From Stomorhina lunata (Eukaryota > Arthropoda > Insecta > Diptera > Rhiniidae): a stretch of 64,000 bases of DNA. Under the pieces are notes generated by a model. It was given only the letters and a program-made list of their open reading frames with translations, was not told the origin of the DNA and ran no database searches. Location of the stretch: assembly GCA_933228675.1 (NCBI GenBank), contig OW121741.1, positions 16,691,571-16,755,570 on the forward strand, written 5' to 3'. The stretch's first letter is position 1, and each line of letters opens with the position of its first letter. Positions 11,400 to 21,359 of this stretch are shown piece after piece. The translations under genes and the position numbers were made by a program.

Positions 11400-11615
11400 T
11401 AGGATATAACAAAATTATTTTTTTACGTTTTATTGGATCAACTAAACCTAACATACATACCTTCATGTAGTCATAAAAATTCTAAAATTATATTTCTAAA
11501 AATTATAACATCTCTAAACCTGCCATACCTATTCACCTTTTTGACAATAACTCTTTTAAAAAATCGAAAAAAAAAACGAATTCAAAAATAAAATTTTGGT
11601 TTTGAAAAGAAAAGC
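11400..11615 (+). repeat. Left part of a segmental duplication (partner 15832-16000)
   Basis: The run 'tagtcataaaaattctaaaa', 'ttatatttc', 'aaattataacatct', 'aaacctgccatacctattca', 'cctttttga', 'aataactcttttaaaaaatc' and 'ataaaattttggttttgaaa' is present in both places in the same order and orientation. It lies outside the TIR element that begins at 11698, so the similarity is a copied block of DNA rather than a second transposon insertion. Confidence 0.75.
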
Positions 11616-11697
11616 TGCTCGACATTTTGTTAAGGTATAAAAAAAATTATTTAGCGTTTATCGTATAAATTTAAAGGCTTTAAGAATATACTTATAC

Positions 11698-13068
11698 CAA
11701 AGACCCCATAATATAAAGATATAGCACTTTCATGCAGTGATTTGCCATGTGGTCTTTTTGATAAGTCCCTTAAAAAAGAGGGTATACCGCTTGAACTCTT
11801 TTTCGGGAGTAACTAATGGAGACGATAATTCAATGAGAGAAAGCCAAAGCACACACACACACACACTCATTAAAAGTATGTTTTTTGTGCGTTTATGTTG
11901 GTTTCATTGTTCCTTATTCACTTTAATTTCACTTTTGTCAGAAAACAAATGCATGGAGTTAAATCTTTTTCTTAATATATAAAATTTAATGGCACTTTTC
12001 GTTGAAATTTTATAATTCAACCAAATATTAAGGCTTTGTTTGGACTATTTAGTAGATAGTTTATGTGAAGTTTGCTCAACATCGGTTAAGCGGTTCATTA
12101 TTTATCACATTTCTTGTAACAAATGAATAAGAATTTATTTTAGATTTCCATAGATTTTAAACTATGGAAAATTTTTAAATTTTTAATAGAGTTTTTAAAA
12201 TATATGGAAATTTTTTAATTTTACATATAGAGTTTATAAAAACTATGGAAATTTTTTAAATTTATATAAAATTTATAAAATCTATGGAAATTTTTTAAAT
12301 TTACATAGAGTTTATAAAATCTATGGAAATTTTTAAAATTTTTAATAGAGTTTTTAAAATCTATAGAAATTTTTTAAATTTACATAGAGTTTATAAAATC
12401 TATGGAAATTTCTTAAATTTTTAATAAAGTTTTTAAAATCTATGGAAATTTTTTAAATTTACATAGAGTTTTTAAAATCTATGGAAATTTTTTAAATTTA
12501 TATAGAGTTTTTAAAATCTATGGAAATTTTTTAAATTTACATAGAGTTTATAAAATCTATGGAAAATTTTTTTAAATTTACATAGAGTTTATAAAATCTA
12601 TGGAAATTTTTTAAATTTTTAATAGAGTTTTAAAAATCTATGGATTTTTTTTTTTTAATTTACATAGAGTTTATAAAATCTATGGAAATTTTTTTTTAAT
12701 TTACATATTGTATATTATAGTTTCCATTTATTTTACATACAAACTCTATAAATTATCTTCTTCTATATATGTAAACTGTGCATTTAATCATGCTATGATC
12801 TTTAACAAAGTTGTTGCACTTGAGTAGAAGGAGGGGTCTAAGTTAGTACGACTAATTTCCGATAGATGTCGTAACTGAAAGTATTTAAAAATGAAGTAAA
12901 TCGAAAAACTATGCATTAGATCATGTATTGATCGGACAAAATCAATAAAATGATTGAAAATTATTTAGATATTTTTGTGTAATATATTTTAATTTCAAAT
13001 TTATTTAAGTAGGTGGTGCAGAAACGCGCGTGTGGTACAGTTAGTATCTTTATATTATGGAGTCTTTG
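11698..13068. mobile_element. Non-autonomous TIR element carrying a 39-bp minisatellite
   Basis: The first 24 bases (CAAAGACCCCATAATATAAA and four more) and the reverse complement of the last 24 bases (13045-13068) match at 23 positions. The flanks CTTATAC (left) and CTTATGC (right) match at 6 of 7 bases and may be the target-site duplication. The interior shares the 'aagtccc', 'gtataccgctt' and 'ggagacgat' blocks with the elements at 1-190 and 13557-13957, then the shared block 'ggctttgtttggactattta' with the copies at 15.2 and 16.2 kb. No transposase is visible; the superfamily is uncertain. Confidence 0.8.
12145..12705 (+). repeat. 39-bp minisatellite inside the TIR element
   Basis: Repeats of 'tagagtttataaaatctatg' plus 'gaaattttttaaatttaca', 39 bp in all, about 14 copies, with some units lacking or gaining a few bases. 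Each unit holds an interrupted inverted repeat (CTATG...CATAG around AATTT...AAATT). The period is a multiple of three, so translations give a repeated 13-residue string; this is an artefact, not a gene. Shorter blocks of the same unit are at 15340-15520 and 16295-16660. Confidence 0.9.
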
Positions 13069-13556
13069 CTTATGCCAATAATGTGCAATGGGTCACAATT
13101 TATTTACTTAAATACGAAATTTAAGAATTATCTTCTATATATAGGAGGTTGAGAAAACGGACACATCTGATATGAAAAGATTAATATTAAGCTAAAGTTT
13201 TCAGCTCAAAAGTCGGGGTCACTTTAAGCCACAGTCCCGGCGAGGCTTCTATGAGTTATAGAAGAGAAGAAAATATTAAGGGCACAAAATTGCTTCTCAT
13301 TTCCATTTAATGACAATACTGACCCATTGTGCGTTAATATTATGCTAAGGCTAATTTTTTTGATCACCTTTTAATTTTAAATTTAGCTTTTATTAAGTAC
13401 TTCATGGATTTTTTTTTTTTCATTATTTTGAGCTCAACTTGTTCCCTGGTGCCTTTTTGCTGAAAAATTATAAGAAATTTTCAAGTTTTTAATTTTCATA
13501 ATTTGATTTTCTTTCATTTCACATAAAAAACTCATCAATTTCTTGATCAGTTGAAT
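13069..13556. other. Unique AT-rich spacer between TIR elements
   Basis: No repeat or exon recognised. One short GC-richer stretch ('cacagtcccggcgaggcttc', near 13230) stands out from the background but has no interpretable frame. Confidence 0.45.
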
Positions 13557-13957
13557 CAGAGACTTTTTTAAATAAAGAAGTTTTACTTTCATATATTGAT
13601 TTGAAATATGGTCGTTTTGAAAAGTCCTATAAAAAAGAGAGTATAGCGCTTTTTCCGAATTAGGGAAACAACTAGTGGAGACGATTAGCCAATGAGAAAA
13701 AACTAAGGCACACACATACGTGCTCCTGAAATGTATGTTTGTTTGTACATTTTTCTGATTTCTGTAGCCGGTTAAATTTCACTTTTGACAAAATACAAAA
13801 ATACAAAATAATCCTCTTCCTTAGTTGTTTCCGAATTAAAGTAAAAGCGTTATACTCTCTTTTTTTGTGGGACTTTTCAAAACGACCATTTCCTTATGGT
13901 AGTTTTGAAAACGACCAATGTCTGTAAATGTAACTTCTTTATATTAAAGAGTCTTTG
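13557..13957. mobile_element. Foldback element, CAAAGACT family (401 bp)
   Basis: The left end CAGAGACTTTTTTAAATAAA followed by GAAGTT and the reverse complement of the right end, CAAAGACTCTTTAATATAAA followed by GAAGTT, match with few differences. The inverted similarity continues inward through 'ggtcgttttgaaaagtcc', 'gagagtata' and 'cgctttt', so the arms exceed 100 bases. The flanks GTTGAAT and TTTGAAA match at 5 of 7. The open frames at 13434-13715 (-) and 13739-13927 (+) fall largely in the arms and are not genes. Confidence 0.8.
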
Positions 13958-14940
13958 TTTGAAAATAATTTATTTTTTTTAATATTTCTTAGAATTATAG
14001 CTTTAACATCAAAAGGTTTCGCTAAAAATAAAATTTAAACAAAAAGTCTTAAGTCAAATTTATAATTTTGCTAAAATATAGATTTAAAAAATATGAGAAA
14101 AATTCTAAAATTTCTTAAAAGTTATTAGAAATAAGACAAAACTAATTAAAAGTTGCTTAAAAAGACTTTTTACACAAAATTATGCAAATTATCAAAAGAA
14201 AAATATTTTACAAAAAAAAAAAACGAAAAATATTAGAAAACAAATATTTATAAATATCACAAGAAAAAATATTTTTAAATAAAATAAATTATTAAATTAA
14301 AAAAAAAACAGAATGTATTATATAAAATTTCATATTCATATATTGTTTTTTGCAAAAAACTGGAGAACAGAAAAAAAATCATAAATATTTAAACAAATAT
14401 GAAAATAATAAAATATTAATTGAAATTTATATAAAATGTAATAATAATAAAAATTTAAAAAAATATAATATTGACAGATATTTAGGTCAAATTTCTGCCC
14501 ACACACACAAACACCTAAAATTCAAATATCATATTCACAAAAAAATTTTTAAAATTTGAACAAAAAAAAATTCTTCAAAAAAATTAAATTCATTGACATT
14601 TACTTTCATTTATTTGCACTTAAAAAAAAAAGTTAAAATATTCAAATTAAATATGGATTTAAAAACAATGACGTTGATGATTATGATTATGTCTATAGTT
14701 TCACTTACAACGAATATGTATTAATTAATTAATTTATTTATTATATATGTTTAATTTTAATAATTCTTCTATTTTTTCCCCTGTTCATTTACTATAATTT
14801 TCACATTTTCTACAAAATAATGGTTTAATTTATTGAATAATTGGCTAAAATGTATTTTTATTAATCACAAAAAAAAACAAAATACATGACATTATTAATT
14901 AAAATTAATCGCTAGTAAAAATGGAATTTTAATAAAATGA
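13958..14940. other. AT-rich sequence, nothing recognised
   Basis: Very A-rich sequence with no repeat structure or exon. The frame at 14350-14559 opens on a non-ATG codon and is dominated by Lys, Asn and Ile, as expected by chance here. Confidence 0.5.
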
Positions 14941-14944
14941 TAAT

Positions 14945-15218
14945 TTCAAAAGGTTAAAACAGAGTAAATTTTACAAAATTTACTAAAAAAGAGTAAACTT
15001 GACAAAATTTACTAAAAAAGAGTAAATTTGACAAAATTTACTAAAAATGAGTAAATTTTCAAAAATTTACTAAAAAAGAGTAAATTTTACAAAATTTCCT
15101 AAAAAAGAGTAAATTTTACGAAATTTACTAAAACAGAGTAAATTTTACAAAATTTACTAAAAAAGAGTAAATTTTACGAAATTTACTAAAACAGAGTAAA
15201 TTTTCAAAATTTACTAAA
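14945..15218 (-). repeat. ~30-bp palindromic minisatellite, variant with AAAAAAGAG spacer
   Basis: About nine copies of 'gagtaaattttacaaaattt' plus 'actaaaaaa'. The orientation is set by the spacer, which reads AAAA-x-AG on the + strand. Same family as 15660-15835, and inverted relative to 16660-16890. Confidence 0.85.
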
Positions 15219-15232
15219 ACAGAATTAATTTT

Positions 15233-15660
15233 AATTTGGACTATTTAGTAGATGGTTTATCAGACGTTTGATCAAAATCGGTTGAGCGATTCATAATTTA
15301 TCACATTTTTTGTAACAAATTAATAAGTATTTCTTCAAGTTTATAAAATCTATGGAAATCTTTTAAATTTAGGGAAAATTTTTAAATTTTCATAGAGTTT
15401 ATAAAATCTATGGAAATTTTTTAAGTTTACATAGAGTTTATAAAATCGATGGAAATTTTTTAAATTTACATAAAGTTTATAAAATCTATGGAAATTTTTT
15501 AAATTTACATATTGTATAATATAGCTTTCATTTATTGTAAATACATACAATTTCTATAAATTATCTTCTTTTATATATGTAAACAGTATATTTGATCATG
15601 CTATGATCTTTAACAGATTTCTTTACCAGTTGAAACAAAGACTCTTTAAAATAAAGAAAA
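15233..15660. mobile_element. Partial copy of the TIR element with five 39-bp units
   Basis: 'ggactatttagtagatggtt' and the following 100 bases match the interior of the element at about 12040-12125. About five 39-bp units follow at 15340-15520, then 'atgctatgatctttaaca', which also follows the minisatellite at 12790. At 15636-15658 a terminal-type sequence CAAAGACTCTTTAAAATAAA is seen, directly followed by the next ~30-bp array. This suggests that array lies inside or against a broken element of the same family. Confidence 0.65.
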
Positions 15661-15835
15661 TTTACGAAATTTACTAAAACAGAGAAAAATTTTCTAAAAC
15701 AGAGTAAATTTTACAAAATTTACTAAAACAAAGTAAAATTTACAAAATTTACTAAAACAGAGTAAATTTTACAAAATTAAATAAAACAGTAAATTTTACA
15801 AAATTTACTAAAACAGAGTAAATTTTAGGGTATAA
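15660..15835 (-). repeat. ~29-bp palindromic minisatellite, AAAACAG spacer
   Basis: About six copies of 'tttactaaaacagagtaaat' plus 'tttacaaaa'. Exact reverse-complement units form the array at 16660-16890, about 0.8 kb away. Confidence 0.82.
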
Positions 15836-16300
15836 CAAGATTATTTTTTTTAAGTTTTATTGTAGTCATAAAAATTCTAAAATTATATTTCAAAAAATTA
15901 TAACATCTCAAAACCTGCCATACCTATTCACCTTTTTGATAATAACTCTTTTAAAAAATCGAAAAAATGGATTAAAAAATAAAATTTTGGTTTTGAAATA
16001 CATGAAATGCATGTTTGCTTATAAGTTTATTTATTTTTCATTATTCATTATTTAGTTCAATTTCACTTTTGGCAGAAAACAAATGTATGGAATTTAATCT
16101 TCTTCTTAATATATAAAAATTAATTCACTTTTCGTTGTAATTTTACAACTCAAGTACGAGCTCACCTGTCCACACCAAATGCTTAGGCTTTGTTTGGACT
16201 ATTTAAAAGATGGTTTATGTGAAGTTTGCTCAGAATCGGTTGAGCGGTTCATTATTTATCACATTTTTCATAACAAATGAATAAGTATTTTTTTTAGAGT
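15832..16300 (+). repeat. Right part of segmental duplication with 11.40-12.13 kb
   Basis: 15832-16000 matches 11400-11615, and 16020-16290 matches 11890-12130 (shared 'caatttcacttttg-cagaaaacaaatg', 'ggctttgtttggactattta', 'ggttcattatttatcaca'). The segment equivalent to 11620-11885, which includes the left terminal inverted repeat of the 11698 element, is missing here. This is therefore a deleted copy. Confidence 0.72.
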
Positions 16301-16660
16301 TTATGAAATCTATGGAAATTTTTTTAAATTATAAAGAGTTTTTAAAATCTATGGAAATTTTTTAAATTTTCATAGAGTTTATAAAATCTATGGACATTTT
16401 TTAAATTTAGATAGAGTTTATAAAAACTATGAAAACTTTTTAAATTTGCATAGAGTTTATATAATCTATGGAAATTTTTTTAAATTTGCATAGAGTTTAT
16501 AAAATCTATGGAAATTTTTTAAATTTACATAGAACTTAAAAAATCTATGGAAATTTTTTAAATTTACATAGAGCTTATAAAATCTATGGAAATTGTTTAA
16601 ATTTGCATAGAGTTTTTACAATCTATGGAAATTTTTTAAATAGAGTTTAAAAAATCTATG
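16295..16660 (+). repeat. 39-bp minisatellite, third block
   Basis: About nine copies of the 39-bp unit in the same orientation as at 12145-12705, with 'catagagtttataaaatcta' and 'tggaaattttttaaattt' well preserved. It completes the duplicated block that begins at 15832. Confidence 0.85.
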
Positions 16661-16895
16661 GATTTACTCTGTTTAAGTAAATTTGGTTAAATTTACTCTG
16701 TTTAAGTAAATTTTGTAAAATTTACTCTGTTTTAGTAAATTTTGTAAAATTTTCTTTCTTTTAGTAAATTTTGTCAAATATAATCTGTTTTAGTAAATTT
16801 TGTAAAATTTATTCTGATTTAGTAAATTTTATAAAATGTACTTTATTTTAGTAAAATTTGTAAAATTTACTGTTTTTTAGTAAATTTTGCAAAAC
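16660..16895 (+). repeat. ~29-bp palindromic minisatellite, CTGTTTT spacer (inverted to 15660-15835)
   Basis: About eight copies of 'tttactctgttttagtaaat' plus 'tttgtaaaa'. The unit is the reverse complement of that at 15660-15835, so the two arrays can pair across the 39-bp block between them. Confidence 0.83.
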
Positions 16896-17560
16896 TTAAC
16901 CCATTAGAAAGGATTATAGCTCATTCGAAACCCATTAAAATGCATTATATTCACAATTTAATAACAAAATTCATTATTATTAAAAATGGAAAATCATAAT
17001 AACTTTTTTACTTAATACTTATTCTCTGTTAACAAAAAACCTCTAAGTGTGTTTTTTTACTTCAAATGATTTATTCAAGTGTCATTTTTCAAGTCAATAT
17101 TTATGGATATATAATATATTATAATTGTTTAATTTTAATAAAAAATTATTAAAACTCTTTAGTATTTATGTATAAACATATTGTATAATTTAATTATTTA
17201 AAATAACAAAAAACGAAGAGATTTGTGTATTTAACACACTCAACTATTGAACTGAAAATATTTTGAAAAAAATCATAAAAAAACACTCATAAACAGCAGC
17301 AGTAAATATTAATAATAATAATAAAAATAAAAACAAAAACAAAAAAATGGTGAATTAATTGTTAAGCACAATCATGAACTAAATAAAAAAAATATTGAAA
17401 TAAAACATTAAAAGTACTTAAAATTTGAAATTAATAAAAACAAATCATTAAATGATAAAGTAATAAAAACACATTAAAAAGGACTTTTGTTAATACGAAA
17501 GGACGAAAAGAAGAGGGTGGTAAGTACTTATGACAGTGAAAAAATTAATAATAAGGTCTT
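16896..17560. other. AT-rich spacer, nothing recognised
   Basis: Unique AT-rich sequence between two minisatellite blocks, with simple (AAT)n-like tracts near 17305-17340. Confidence 0.5.
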
Positions 17561-17564
17561 TAAA

Positions 17565-17735
17565 ATTAAATTTTACAAAATCTACTAAAAAAAGTAAATT
17601 TTACAAAATCTACTAAAAGAAAGTAAATTTTACAAAATTTACTAAAAGCGAGTAAATTTTGCAAAATTTACTAAAAGTGAGTAAATTTGCAAAATTTACT
17701 AAAAGTGAGTAAATTTTGCAAAATAGTAGTAAATT
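17565..17735 (-). repeat. ~29-bp palindromic minisatellite, AAAAGTGAG orientation
   Basis: Six units of 'actaaaagtgagtaaatttt' plus 'gcaaaattt'. At about 17725-17740 ('gcaaaatagtagtaaatttt') the array flips directly into the opposite orientation. Confidence 0.83.
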
Positions 17736-18556
17736 TTGCAAAATTTACTCTATTTTAGTAAATTTTGCAAAATTTACTGTCTTTAAGTAAATTTTGCAAA
17801 ATTTACAGTCTTTTAGTAAATTTTGCAAAATTTACTGTCTTTTAGTAAATTTTGCAAAATTTACTGTCTTTTAGTAAATTTTGCAAAATATACTGTCTTT
17901 TAGTAAATTTTGCAAAATTTACTGTCTTTTAGTAAATTTTGCAAAATTTACTGTCTTTTAGTAAATTTTGCAAAATTTACTGTCTTTTAGTAAATTTTGC
18001 AAAATTTACTGTCTTTTAGTAAATTTTGCAAAATTTACTGTCTTTTAGTAAATTTTGCAAAATTTACTGTCTTTTAGTAAATTTTGCAAAATTTACTGTC
18101 TTTTAGTAAATTTTGCAAAATTTACTGTCTTTTAGTAAATTTTGCAAAATTTACTGTCTTTTAGTAAATTTTGCAAAATTTACTGTCTTTTAGTAAATTT
18201 TGCAAAATTTACTGTCTTTTAGTAAATTTTGCAAAATTTACTGTCTTTTAGTAAATTTTGCAAAATTTACTGTCTTTTAGTAAATTTTGCAAAATTTACT
18301 GTCTTTTAGTAAATTTTGCAAAATTTACTGTCTTTTAGTAAATTTTGCAAAATTTACTGTCTTTTAGTAAATTTTGCAAAATTTACTGTCTTTTAGTAAA
18401 TTTTGCAAAATTTACTGTCTTTTAGTAAATTTTGCAAAATTTACTGTCTTTTAGTAAATTTTGCAAAATTTACTGTCTTTTAGTAAATTTTGCAAAATTT
18501 ACTGTCTTTTAGTAAATTTTGCAAAATTTACTGTCTTTTAGTAAATTTTGCAAAAT
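17736..18556 (+). repeat. Homogeneous 29-bp minisatellite, CTGTC spacer (~28 units)
   Basis: The unit is 'actgtcttttagtaaatttt' plus 'gcaaaattt', exactly 29 bp ('ctgtc' at 17951, 17980, 18009 and so on). From about 17810 to 18540 the copies are almost all identical, the most uniform stretch of this family in the window, which suggests recent expansion. Each unit carries a perfect 22-base palindrome: AGTAAATTTTG followed by its complement. Confidence 0.95.
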
Positions 18557-19535
18557 TGTAATATCTAAACCAAACAAAAGTTCTGGAGTAGAACTTATTT
18601 GGATACCAAATCATCATTAAAATACATGGAAAAAAACCAAATATAAAACCACAAAAAAAAAATTTTAACAAATTTAGTTTTACAACAGACACAAACAAAT
18701 GACAAAGACTATGTGTTTTGGGGTCCCTAAAGACTGACAAGGAACAGTCAGTCAAACAACAATAAAACTGGTAGTTTTTTTGGTTGGAATCTTGGCTATA
18801 AGACCACACGTAGCAGTCATATAATTTTCCGAAAAAAAATATTTATTTATCAACTAAGAGACAATGATGCGTCACAGCTGTGCTTGATTAATTTTTCTAA
18901 TACCATCACGGAAAAAAGGTACAAGGAAAAAATACACCTTTTTAATACAGAGACACAGGCACACACTACAAGCACATATACAAATATCCTCAGTAGTTAA
19001 GGACTCAAATAAAACAGGGAATTTTTAAATAAATGTACGCATAATAGTCCCATAGAGCTCAAATTACTACCACAAAAAAAACACAGTCAGGACAATAATA
19101 AGGACATGAACATGAAATAATGAAATAAAATGGAGAACAGACACATTTGAGGTTCCCGAAAATAACAAGACACGCAATTGTAAAAAAAAAATAAAACAAA
19201 CAGACAAATAATAGATCCCACATAATCTCTTTTTGAAAAAGTTATACGCGAAAATATTTTTTGTTTGTTTGTTCTGAAGGGAAAGGACCTGGGAGTCTAA
19301 AAGGATAGGAGAAGTTTTCAATTATATTTTTGGAGGTTTAGAGGGGAGAAGGGGGAGTGTTGGGAAACAAATGAGCTCCATAAAAACCTTAAATGAACAT
19401 TTACGACAGACAATACAAATGTAAAAAGTAATTTCGAAATAATAATGAGACCTAAAGTCGTTAAACAATGAAAATTTAAATATAATTTAGAAGAAGATAA
19501 TTATTTAGATGTTTTTAGCGCTAAACAATTCCCCC
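18557..19535. other. Unique AT-rich island between satellites
   Basis: Non-repetitive sequence with no recognisable gene. Minus-strand open frames at 18528-18809 and 19067-19321 begin inside or next to repeats, or have residue compositions typical of chance frames. 'gatgcgtcacagctgtgctt' near 18867 contains a CAGCTG E-box-like site and a TGCGTCA element, but one occurrence is weak evidence of regulation. Confidence 0.45.
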
Positions 19536-19539
19536 TATT

Positions 19540-21345
19540 AATTCTAAAAGAAAGTTTGCAAATTTAGAAAAATGTAAAATTTGGTAAAAAAAAATTGTAA
19601 AAAGGCAAAACTTTGTCAAAAATTTGCTGAAATAGGGTAAATCTGTTGATGTTTTCTAAAAAGGGTAAGGCGGGGTAACATATACTACAAGAAATATTGC
19701 AAGTTTTTTTTAACAACAAATGGTAAATAAGGCAATTTTTTTAAAAGGGGAGAAATTTTGATTAAAAAAAAGGGTAAATCCGGTGAAATTTCCTAAAACG
19801 GATAAATCGGGTAACATATTCTACAAAAAATATTGCAGGTTTTTTAACAAAAGATGGTTAATAAAGAAACAAAAAATGAAGAAGTTTGGATAAAAAAGGG
19901 TAAATTTGGTACACTTTCATAAAAAGGGTAAGTCTGGTTACATAAACTAAAAGAAATATTGCAACTTTATGAACCTTTAAAGGTAAATAAGGCAAATTTT
20001 TTTAAAAGGAGAGAAGTTTGGATAAAAAGGGATAAATCTAGTGAAGTTTCCTAAAAGGGTAAGTCGGGTAACATATTCTAAATTAAATATTGTAATCTTT
20101 TTAAACAAAAATAATTAAATAAGTCAATTTTTTTCTAAAAGGGGAGTAATTTAGATAAAAGGGTAAATAAGGAAAATTTTTCTAAAATGAGAGAAGTTTG
20201 GATAAAAAAGGGTAAATCTGGTGAAATTTCCTAAAAAGGGTAAGTCTGGCAATATATTCTAAAAGAAATATTAAAATTTTTAGCAAAAAAATTACATAGG
20301 CAAATTTTTCTAAAAGGTGAGAAGTTTTTATAAAAAAGGGTAAATCTGGTGAAATTTCCTCAAAAGGGTAAGTCTGGTAACATATTCTAAACGATATATA
20401 AAATAAAAGTAATGGTAAATAATGAAAATATTTCCAAAAAGGGAAGGAGTTTGGGTAAAAAACTGTTTATCTTGTGAAATATTCAAAAAGGGTGAGTATG
20501 GCAACATATTCTAAAAGAAATATTTTAAATTTTTTTTAGCAAAAAAAGCTTATTAAGGCAAGTTATTTTTAAAAGGGGGAGAAATTTGGATAAAAATGGA
20601 TAAATTTGGTGAAATTTCCTAAAAAGGGTAAGTCTGGTAACATGTACTAAAATAAATATTGAAATTTTATGAACCAAAAAAGTTAAATAAATCAACTTAT
20701 TCTAAAAGACAAGAAATTTGGATAAAAAATGGTAAATTTGTTAAGGTTTCCTAAAAAGGGTATGTCTGGTAACATATGCTAAAAGAAATTTTACAGCTTT
20801 ATTTACCAAAATAGGTAAATAAGACAAATTTCTCTAAACGGAGAGAAGTTTAGATAAAAAAAAGGGAAAATCTGGTGAATTTTCCTAAAAAGGGTAAGTC
20901 TGGTAACATATTCTAACAGAAAAATTAAAAAATTTTCTAACAAAAAAAAAACACTAAGGCAAATTTGTCTAAAAAGAGGGAAGTTTGGATAAAAAACGAC
21001 AAATCTTTAAAGTTTTTTAAGAAAAAGTGTAATTTTATGAAAATCTTTAAAAAATGTTAACAAAAATTATGAATTTGATAAATAAAAACAACGTTTACAC
21101 CCTCTTAAAGAAAAAGGGTAAAACTGGTGAAATATATCAAATTTTTTCAACAAAAAAAGACAGATAAGGAAAATTTTCCTTAAAGAAGAGAAATCTTAAA
21201 TAAAAAGGGTAAAACTGGTGAAGTTAACTAAAAAGGGAAAGTCTTGTAACAAATTCTAAGAAAACCATTGCAAATATTTTAAGAAAACAAATCTAAAATT
21301 TGGTAAAATAAAAAACAACTTTCACGCCATTTTAAGGAAATTTCC
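19540..21345 (+). repeat. ~135-140-bp degenerate tandem repeat (AAGGGTAA family)
   Basis: Repeating order of 'aaaaagggtaaatctggtga', 'aatttcctaaaaagggtaag', 'tctggtaacatattctaaaa', 'gaaatattgcaa', 'aaggtaaataaggcaaattt' and 'ttctaaaaggggagaagttt'. The 'ggtaacatatt' anchor recurs near 19672, 19810, 19934, 20067, 20247, 20373, 20500, 20635, 20770 and 20902. Units are diverged with indels. No inverted partner was seen for this family. Confidence 0.85.
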
Positions 21346-21359
21346 ACAAATTTTCCTTC

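Noticed and set aside
15350..15550. Minus-strand frame with a repeated 13-residue string
   Set aside because: Arises because the 39-bp minisatellite unit is a multiple of three; it disappears outside the repeat.
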